From contig NZ_BCUX01000038.1 of NCBI RefSeq assembly GCF_001591445.1, forward strand, positions 1 to 47,108: a DNA stretch of 47,108 nucleotides, given 5' to 3'. How positions within the stretch are numbered: position 1 is the first letter of the stretch; each line of letters opens with the position of its first letter. Below the pieces are notes generated by a model that searched no databases, was not told the origin of the DNA, and saw nothing but the letters and a program-made list of their open reading frames with translations. Shown here in pieces: positions 43,011 through 47,108 of this stretch. Made by a program: the position numbers and the translations under genes. Source of the stretch: Neobacillus drentensis NBRC 102427 (GTDB lineage: Bacteria; Bacillota; Bacilli; Bacillales; Cytobacillaceae).

Positions 43011-43382
43011 TTATTCCACTCTCATTACAGTGGTATCTTTTAAATTTATTGTCTTTACTAATGGTCCAAGGACCGGGGTAATAAAATTAAATTGGTAGTT
43101 AATAGTAATTGTGATATCAGTTCCCGGTGTCCTTGATGCAGTTGAAATATCTACCCTGTCTTCATTCAATCCAATACTAGACCCTTGCTTCTTTGCCACT
43201 AGCTTCACAGCAGCATTATCTTTACCAATGCTAGCAGCCCGAGCCGCTTCCCTTCCTGCATGATCGATTGTCAGATAAGCATGAAAGGCCCTACCAAAGT
43301 CTACAATTCCGAATAATAACATGAGGAAAAGAGGAAGAATTAGTGCAAATTCAACAAGCGATTGGCCCTTTTCTGATTTCAT
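43011..43382 (-). CDS. tadE: TadE-family pseudopilin
   Basis: A 123-residue minor pilin. The prepilin-like N terminus is SEKGQSLVEFALILPLFLML: a cleavage site after Gly6, and Glu at mature position 5 (E11), then one membrane helix and the TadE motif FGIVDFGRAFHAYLTIDHAGREAARAASIG. It probably is cut by the TadV peptidase and acts as a minor pilin or adaptor. Start is placed at ATG 43380-43382, which overlaps the tadV stop by ATGA; an upstream start in the same frame would lie inside tadV. Confidence 0.92.
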   Translation of the reverse strand: MKSEKGQSLVEFALILPLFLMLLFGIVDFGRAFHAYLTIDHAGREAARAASIGKDNAAVKLVAKKQGSSIGLNEDRVDISTASRTPGTDITITINYQFNFITPVLGPLVKTINLKDTTVMRVE

Positions 43383-43888
43383 CAAAACCCACCCCAGATA
43401 AGTGTGCAAAATGTCCCGAGGACGATAGCAATTCCATATGGAAAAGAGATACTACTTTTTTTATCCTTTGATATAATTATCGAGCCTAGATTACTCCTAA
43501 AATAAACAATATTAACTAAGAACGATTTCATTATGTTAATAAAACCCCTTGCTTTAATAATGAGTAAAAGCGCAATAATTCCACCAAGTATCGCAGTGTA
43601 AATAAACGAATAAAAAACAAAGCTGGATCCCATTAGTGCGCCGATTGCTCCCAATAGTTTTACATCACCAGCCCCCATACCACCTAATAAATAAGGAATA
43701 ATAAGTAAAGCTATTCCAACTAGTAAACCTTCTCCACTATATACAACCCCCTCCATGCCCATGGAATACATGTTAAAGACCAATCCAAATAAAATAGTAG
43801 GTAATGTAACAATATTTAATATTTTTCTTGATTTGATATCAGTAAACAGACATACCAAAAGAACAATCATTAGAATAATATTTTCCAA
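43382..43888 (-). CDS. tadV: Prepilin peptidase TadV/CpaA
   Basis: A 168-residue membrane aspartic peptidase of the A24A family, with six short membrane segments. The two catalytic aspartates are Asp17 in CLFTDIKSRKI and Asp75 in GGMGAGDVKLLG (GxGD type). It removes the short leader of Flp and of TadE-type pseudopilins. There is no N-methyltransferase domain, as usual for TadV. Start is TTG at 43886-43888 with GGAGGGACAATAGC before it. It follows the flp gene after a hairpin. Confidence 0.93.
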   Translation of the reverse strand: MENIILMIVLLVCLFTDIKSRKILNIVTLPTILFGLVFNMYSMGMEGVVYSGEGLLVGIALLIIPYLLGGMGAGDVKLLGAIGALMGSSFVFYSFIYTAILGGIIALLLIIKARGFINIMKSFLVNIVYFRSNLGSIIISKDKKSSISFPYGIAIVLGTFCTLIWGGF

Positions 43889-43916
43889 GCTATTGTCCCT
43901 CCATTCTGTATAAATA

Positions 43917-43948
43917 AACCCTGCTTCTCACACCTGAAGAGCAGGGTT
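43917..43948 (-). terminator. Hairpin between flp and tadV, likely partial terminator
   Basis: AACCCTGCT (43917-43925) pairs with AGCAGGGTT (43940-43948) around 14 nt; leftward it is followed by TTATTTATAC, a weak U-tail. It lies in the gap after flp, where partial termination would give more pilin mRNA than mRNA for the assembly genes. Confidence 0.7.
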
Positions 43949-43981
43949 ATAAATGATTTTTATTACTGTCCTCTTCAGTTA

Positions 43982-44143
43982 TTACAATGCGGCAGCAATA
44001 TCAGAAAAAAACTTTGCGACTTTAGGACCAATTAATTTTATCGAAGCAATACATCCTATCACGATAAGTCCAACAATCAATCCATACTCCGTTAATGCTT
44101 GCCCTTCTTCTTCAACAACTAAGTTCTTCAATTTTTGTACCAT
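43982..44143 (-). CDS. flp: Flp-type pilin precursor (53 aa)
   Basis: A 53-residue type IVb pilin. The leader MVQKLKNLVVEEEG ends in Gly14, and the mature chain starts QALTEYGLIVGLIVIG with Glu at +5 and Tyr at +6, the Flp hallmark; the hydrophobic segment and the end SIKLIGPKVAKFFSDIAAAL complete a 39-residue mature pilin. The ATG at 44141-44143 is preceded by TAGGAGGAA. It is the first gene of the leftward tad operon, downstream of a predicted promoter with an inverted repeat at the start site. A longer frame on the opposite strand here is a shadow. Confidence 0.93.
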   Translation of the reverse strand: MVQKLKNLVVEEEGQALTEYGLIVGLIVIGCIASIKLIGPKVAKFFSDIAAAL

Positions 44144-44178
44144 TTCTATTCCTCCTACTAATTTTTTCGTTTTATATC

Positions 44179-44194
44179 GTTCTATATTAAGAAC
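44179..44194. promoter_or_regulatory. GTTCT-N6-AGAAC operator candidate, flp side
   Basis: GTTCT (44179-44183), ATATTA, AGAAC (44190-44194). The site falls about +2 to +17 relative to the predicted flp transcription start, where a bound protein would repress. The arm matches the first five bases of the SinR consensus GTTCTYT. A copy with the same geometry lies 135 bp away on the other promoter. Confidence 0.7.
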
Positions 44195-44202
44195 TTATTC
44201 TA

Positions 44203-44230
44203 AATATAAGACAAATATACTAACTTGCAA
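44203..44230 (-). promoter_or_regulatory. Predicted sigma-A promoter of flp
   Basis: Leftward, TTGCAA (44225-44230) and TATATT (44203-44208) are spaced by 16 bp. The flp start codon lies about 60 bp downstream. Confidence 0.5.
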
Positions 44231-44313
44231 ATATTCAAAATAGTTCATTTCAACTAGTATTTATGTACTTATCTTCCTTTATCTCTCTTATTCTAATTAT
44301 TTCTTAGTTTTTT

Positions 44314-44329
44314 GTTCTTTCAAAAGAAC
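44314..44329. promoter_or_regulatory. GTTCT-N6-AGAAC operator candidate, DUF192 side
   Basis: GTTCTTTCAAAAGAAC is a perfect 16-bp palindrome apart from its 2-bp centre. It contains GTTCTTT, a full SinR-type heptamer, on both strands, and overlaps the -35 of the rightward promoter. It shares 16-bp geometry with the site at 44179. Confidence 0.75.
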
Positions 44330-44346
44330 TACATGTTGCATATAAT
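44318..44346 (+). promoter_or_regulatory. Predicted sigma-A promoter of the DUF192-tadG unit
   Basis: TTTCAA (44318-44323) and TATAAT (44341-44346) are spaced by 17 bp. The -10 is perfect; the -35 is weak and covered by the palindrome at 44314-44329. The DUF192 start codon is 39 bp downstream. Confidence 0.65.
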
Positions 44347-44384
44347 GAACTAATAGTGATTATTAGCCTAAAGGAGTTGTGAGA

Positions 44385-44717
44385 ATGGTAGAAAACGTAA
44401 TTAGTATTCCTTATCAAATTAAATTGGCGGATTCTTTTTTTATAAGATTAAAAGGTTTAATGTTTCGAAAGGATCCTATTAAGGATGAAGGGCTTTGGAT
44501 AGTTCCATGTAATGCTATCCATATGTTTTTTATGAAGTTTCCCCTCGATATTGTTCTCCTTAACAAACAGAATGAGGTTATCAAGGTATATCATAGTTTG
44601 AAGCCTTGGAGAATGACAAAACCAGTTAAGGCTGCTTACTCAACACTAGAACTCCCAGCTGGGACAATTAATCAGTTAGGCATCTATGTTGGCTGCATTA
44701 TCAATATGCAAGTCTAA
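44385..44717 (+). CDS. DUF192 family protein beside the tad locus
   Basis: A 110-residue protein with the DUF192 pattern: QIKLADSFFIRLKGLMFRK, then LWIVPCNAIHMFFMKFPLDIVLLN, then a final PAGTINQLGIYVGC. The domain is a small beta-rich fold of unknown role, found in many bacteria and often beside Tad pilus genes. No signal peptide is present. ATG at 44385 follows AAAGGAGTTGTG; an upstream GTG two codons away is possible. It probably forms one transcript with the TadG-like gene 67 bp downstream. Confidence 0.88.
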   Translation: MVENVISIPYQIKLADSFFIRLKGLMFRKDPIKDEGLWIVPCNAIHMFFMKFPLDIVLLNKQNEVIKVYHSLKPWRMTKPVKAAYSTLELPAGTINQLGIYVGCIINMQV

Positions 44718-44784
44718 ACAAAGCTTAGATACCCTCTACCCCAAATATAATGGCAAATTTCTTATAGAAAGGAAGGGATAAGGA

Positions 44785-45657
44785 ATGCTTAACAAGTTAA
44801 AATTATTAGTCAAACAAGAGTCTGGTCAGTCACTTGTCTTATTTGCAGTATCAATAGTAGCGTTACTTGGTTTTACAGCCTTGGTTACTGATGGAGGAAA
44901 CATGTATTTTCAAAAAAGTAGTTTACAGTCTGCAGCAGATGCAGCTGCCTTAGCCGGAGTGCAGGATTTACCGAATGAAAATATTGCTAAAAGCACAGCA
45001 GAAGACTATGCCAAAAAAAATGGAGTCAAACATTTAGAGATTACTTCTGTTGATACTTCTTATCAAGATGACCCAACCAAGATTGAGGTTATCCTGACAA
45101 GAAATGTTCCATTTACTTTTGCTAGAGTCTTAGGATTTACGAATAAAGATATATCAGTGCGTGCTGTAGCTCAAAACAAAAAATGGATTGGGGAAGCATT
45201 ACCTTTTATTAACCTGGATAATAAATACGATACAGAGGGTACAATACTTGAAGGTTGGAATAAAGTTGATCCTGGTGACAAGGAAAGAATCCATAATGAT
45301 GATTTAGTTATTTCAAAAGATAATAGTAGTATTAAAGTTAAGTATGCAGATGGATCTATTACGTTTAAAAAAGGTAAAGATAACAGTATAAATGCTGCAT
45401 TGGATAATATATTGATAAAGGGAAGAACTGTATATATGTTTAGTTTGTCTAACGAAGTAATTGATTCTGGTGTTTATCAGAAGAAGGGTGCGGAAGAATT
45501 GAAAAATGGTGATCTAATTCCACTTAAAGATACTGTCCTCCTAGAATGTCAAGTTATTGAGTTTAAAGACAAAATAGTTACCTTAAAGTTTGTGAAAGTG
45601 TATGATATTTCTGCGGGCGTTTTCCCGATTGTTAGTTCTCCAAAATTAATTGAGTAG
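44785..45657 (+). CDS. tadG: TadG-like pseudopilin with large C-terminal domain
   Basis: A 290-residue protein. The N terminus KLLVKQESGQSLVLFAVSI has a prepilin-like site after Gly14, but Glu at mature +5 is replaced by Leu. A membrane helix and the Tad N-terminal motif TALVTDGGNMYFQKSSLQSAADAAALAGVQDLP follow, then a beta-rich outer region of about 200 residues with no recognised domain, possibly specific to this lineage. It probably is a minor pilin or tip/anchor factor of the Flp pilus. It follows the DUF192 gene; GGAAGGGATAAGG precedes ATG. Confidence 0.88.
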   Translation: MLNKLKLLVKQESGQSLVLFAVSIVALLGFTALVTDGGNMYFQKSSLQSAADAAALAGVQDLPNENIAKSTAEDYAKKNGVKHLEITSVDTSYQDDPTKIEVILTRNVPFTFARVLGFTNKDISVRAVAQNKKWIGEALPFINLDNKYDTEGTILEGWNKVDPGDKERIHNDDLVISKDNSSIKVKYADGSITFKKGKDNSINAALDNILIKGRTVYMFSLSNEVIDSGVYQKKGAEELKNGDLIPLKDTVLLECQVIEFKDKIVTLKFVKVYDISAGVFPIVSSPKLIE

Positions 45658-45738
45658 ATGCTTTTAGAGTAAATTTTAATAAGAATTCTTCTTTTTGGAC
45701 TAGATTTATAGGCTAAATGTTTCAATTTCCACTTAAAC

Positions 45739-45779
45739 AGGACTGAACTCAAATTCAAACTTTGGGCTCAGTCCTATTT
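45739..45779 (+). terminator. Terminator hairpin of the DUF192-tadG unit
   Basis: AGGACTGA (45739-45746) pairs with TCAGTCCT (45768-45775), with an inner CTCAAA/TTTGGG stem. The U-tail (ATTTATGTTG) is weak. It is about 80 bp past the stop codon. Confidence 0.7.
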
Positions 45780-45824
45780 ATGTTGTCTTTGTTAAATATG
45801 TTCACTATTTATACATACCAATCT

Positions 45825-45846
45825 CCATCATTTGGCAATATGATGG
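45825..45846 (+). other. Hairpin in the argR leader
   Basis: CCATCAT (45825-45831) and ATGATGG (45840-45846) form a stem around 8 nt in the 5' region of argR, 34 bp before its start codon. It could be a leader structure or operator; nothing more can be said. Confidence 0.4.
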
Positions 45847-45880
45847 AAATGAAGAATCTTATAGAAAGTGAGCATAGCAA

Positions 45881-46333
45881 ATGAATAAAGAGATGAGATT
45901 GCAAACAATTTCAAAACTTATTTCTGAGCATGAAATTAAGACGCAGGAGGAGCTAGGAGAATGGCTAAATAGCAGTGGCTTACAGGTCACACAGGCGACC
46001 ATTTCAAGGGACATCCGCGAATTGAAGCTGATTAAAGTTCCTTCCAAAGATGGTACTCCGAAGTATAGCTTCAAGATTGACCAGGATCATTTTATTTTTG
46101 AAAAACTGCGCCATAAATTGAAGGATGCCCTGATTGGCATGGAGGTCATTAACTATTTTATTATCATTAAAACACTGCCTGGCCATGCCCATGCGTTTGG
46201 AGCACTGTTGGATTCCATGGACATTGCTGGTAAAGCAGGAACCATTTGCGGAAATGATACGTGCTTAATTATTTGCAGGTCTCCTGAAGAGGCTGTCAGC
46301 TTCAAGCAGCAAATCGATCTATTGCAAGCGTAA
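45881..46333 (+). CDS. argR: Arginine repressor ArgR
   Basis: A 150-residue hexameric arginine-dependent regulator. The N-terminal winged helix has LISEHEIKTQEELGEWLNSSG and VTQATISRDIRELKLIK; the C-terminal arginine-binding domain has TLPGHAHAFGALLDSMDIAGKAGTICGNDTCLIIC with the family GTI.GDDT-type loop. The length equals the family norm. It stands next to a Crp/Fnr-type gene, a pair known from arginine deiminase loci in Bacillus (ArgR with ArcR), so it may be a catabolic-locus paralogue rather than the biosynthesis regulator. The start ATG follows AGAAAGTGAG. Confidence 0.93.
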   Translation: MNKEMRLQTISKLISEHEIKTQEELGEWLNSSGLQVTQATISRDIRELKLIKVPSKDGTPKYSFKIDQDHFIFEKLRHKLKDALIGMEVINYFIIIKTLPGHAHAFGALLDSMDIAGKAGTICGNDTCLIICRSPEEAVSFKQQIDLLQA

Positions 46334-46369
46334 ATTGAATAGAAATCACATGAAAAGGAGAGAACTTTT

Positions 46370-47068
46370 ATGCTCAACTCATCTGTGATAAAAATGGATG
46401 TGCTATCTGATTTACAGCAATTCGATGTCTTTTCCTGTCTTACGGCAAAAAAGCTGCAAACCTATCTTCCCCATTTTTATTTTCGCAGCTATAAGAAAAA
46501 CCAATGTCTGTTTATGCAGGGTGACCCGCGTGACAAATTTTTCTTTTTGCTTGATGGGTATGTCATGTATGAACGGGGCAGCCAAGAGGGCAATATGCTT
46601 TATTTAGATTTTATTAAAAAAAATCAAATGTTCCCCTATGGCGGAATATTTCAGGATAAAGTATACCAGGACACGGCCATCGCCGTTACCGATGTTCATT
46701 TATATTTTATTCAGACCCATTTCCTTGAGGAGATACTCAAAACGAACCCCAGACAACTCTTATATATCGTACATAAGCTCTCAGATATTCTATACCTTCA
46801 TCAAAAGCGAGTCCAAAGAATCCTTATTCCCAACGCTCAGGAGCGTGTCTTACATACGATTCAATTTTTAATGGAGGATCTCGGCGTTAAGGACGGCAAA
46901 GAAATCGTTATTCCTTGTCCCCTTACAGCCATCCATATTTCCAAATTATCTGGAACAACCCGAGAAACGGTTAGTCTATTAATCAATCAACTAAAAAGAG
47001 AAAGGATTATCTCTGTTACCTCCAAAAAAATAAGAATCCATCACCCGGAATATTTTAAAGAAATCTAA
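46370..47068 (+). CDS. Crp/Fnr-family regulator, ArcR-like by context
   Basis: A 232-residue protein. The cyclic-nucleotide-binding-like beta domain runs to about residue 130 (SYKKNQCLFMQGDPRDKFFFLLDGYVMYE), and the C-terminal helix-turn-helix carries PLTAIHISKLSGTTRETVSLLINQLKRERII. There is no Cys cluster for an iron-sulfur site, so it is not a standard Fnr. Its gene follows argR by 36 bp. In B. licheniformis and relatives a Crp-type ArcR activates the arginine deiminase operon; that role is likely but unproved here, because no arc gene lies in the window. Confidence 0.85.
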   Translation: MLNSSVIKMDVLSDLQQFDVFSCLTAKKLQTYLPHFYFRSYKKNQCLFMQGDPRDKFFFLLDGYVMYERGSQEGNMLYLDFIKKNQMFPYGGIFQDKVYQDTAIAVTDVHLYFIQTHFLEEILKTNPRQLLYIVHKLSDILYLHQKRVQRILIPNAQERVLHTIQFLMEDLGVKDGKEIVIPCPLTAIHISKLSGTTRETVSLLINQLKRERIISVTSKKIRIHHPEYFKEI

Positions 47069-47069
47069 C

Positions 47070-47108
47070 TAAGAAAAGCGCAAGCGCCCTGTTCAGCGGC
47101 GTATGGCC
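47070..47108 (+). repeat. Third copy of the TAAGAAAAGCGC repeat, cut by the window end
   Basis: TAAGAAAAGCGCAAGCGCCC then a TTCAGCGGCGTATGG match to the element at 8112 (there TTTAGCGGCGTATGG). It starts 1 bp past the stop of the Crp-type gene and runs out of the window. Confidence 0.75.

Noticed and set aside
43953..44243. 96-codon rightward frame over the flp gene
   Set aside because: The leftward 53-codon flp frame has a strong ribosome site and an unmistakable Flp signature; the rightward frame is its shadow.

Overview
The window looks like chromosomal DNA of a low-GC, endospore-forming Gram-positive bacterium of the family Bacillaceae. The left end follows the order of the Bacillus subtilis yus region (yusE, yusF, yusG, gcvH, yusI, fadE, fadA, fadN, yuzL, a coat-F gene). 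Other typical markers are coat-F proteins, AGGAGG-type ribosome binding sites, frequent TTG and GTG starts, U-tailed hairpin terminators, a textbook FadR operator and a SigW-type promoter. No rRNA, tRNA, insertion sequence, prophage or CRISPR array was seen. The genus cannot be fixed from the sequence alone; a Bacillus or Neobacillus-like organism is a guess.

Layout. 1-2.2 kb: small thiol/toprim proteins and glycine cleavage protein H. 2.2-7.8 kb: fatty acid beta-oxidation operon fadN-fadA-fadE behind a FadR box. 8-9.9 kb: spore-associated small genes, a DUF378 membrane protein and a DUF2573 protein. 9.9-10.4 kb: a tandem 42-bp (2 x 21) repeat. 10.4-14.1 kb: RodA/FtsW-type protein, GalT-like DUF4931 protein, UppP and azoreductase. 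14.2-17.7 kb: a tungstate uptake operon (regulator, tupA, tupB, tupC) with an unusual 10-bp-phased repeat field upstream. 17.8-18.3 kb: an AhpD-like protein. 18.4-22.2 kb: a kinase/response-regulator pair divergent from a second kinase. 22.2-24.6 kb: immune-inhibitor-A metalloprotease. 25-27.1 kb: flotillin and NfeD proteins. 27.3-29.6 kb: cystine ABC transporter. 29.8-37.3 kb: MASE3-PAS protein, NadE, acyl-CoA thioesterase, DUF3231 protein, cation efflux protein, AI-2E-family permease and polysaccharide deacetylase.

37.4-45.7 kb is the most distinctive part: a complete Gram-positive Flp/Tad pilus locus. The leftward operon runs flp (53 aa), tadV prepilin peptidase, tadE, cpaB, cpaE, tadA, tadB, tadC and a SinR-like repressor gene at its end. 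A rightward unit holds a DUF192 gene and a TadG-like gene. The divergent promoter region contains two inverted repeats of the form GTTCT-N6-AGAAC, one on each predicted promoter. They resemble the GTTCTYT sites known for SinR. This suggests a self-contained circuit in which the last gene of the pilus operon controls both arms. A hairpin after flp could make pilin more abundant than the assembly machinery.

The right end (45.9-47.1 kb) holds ArgR and a Crp/Fnr-type regulator, a pair known from arginine deiminase loci. A dispersed repeat starting TAAGAAAAGCG occurs three times (8.1, 32.6 and 47.1 kb), each time at or just after the stop codon of a rightward gene.
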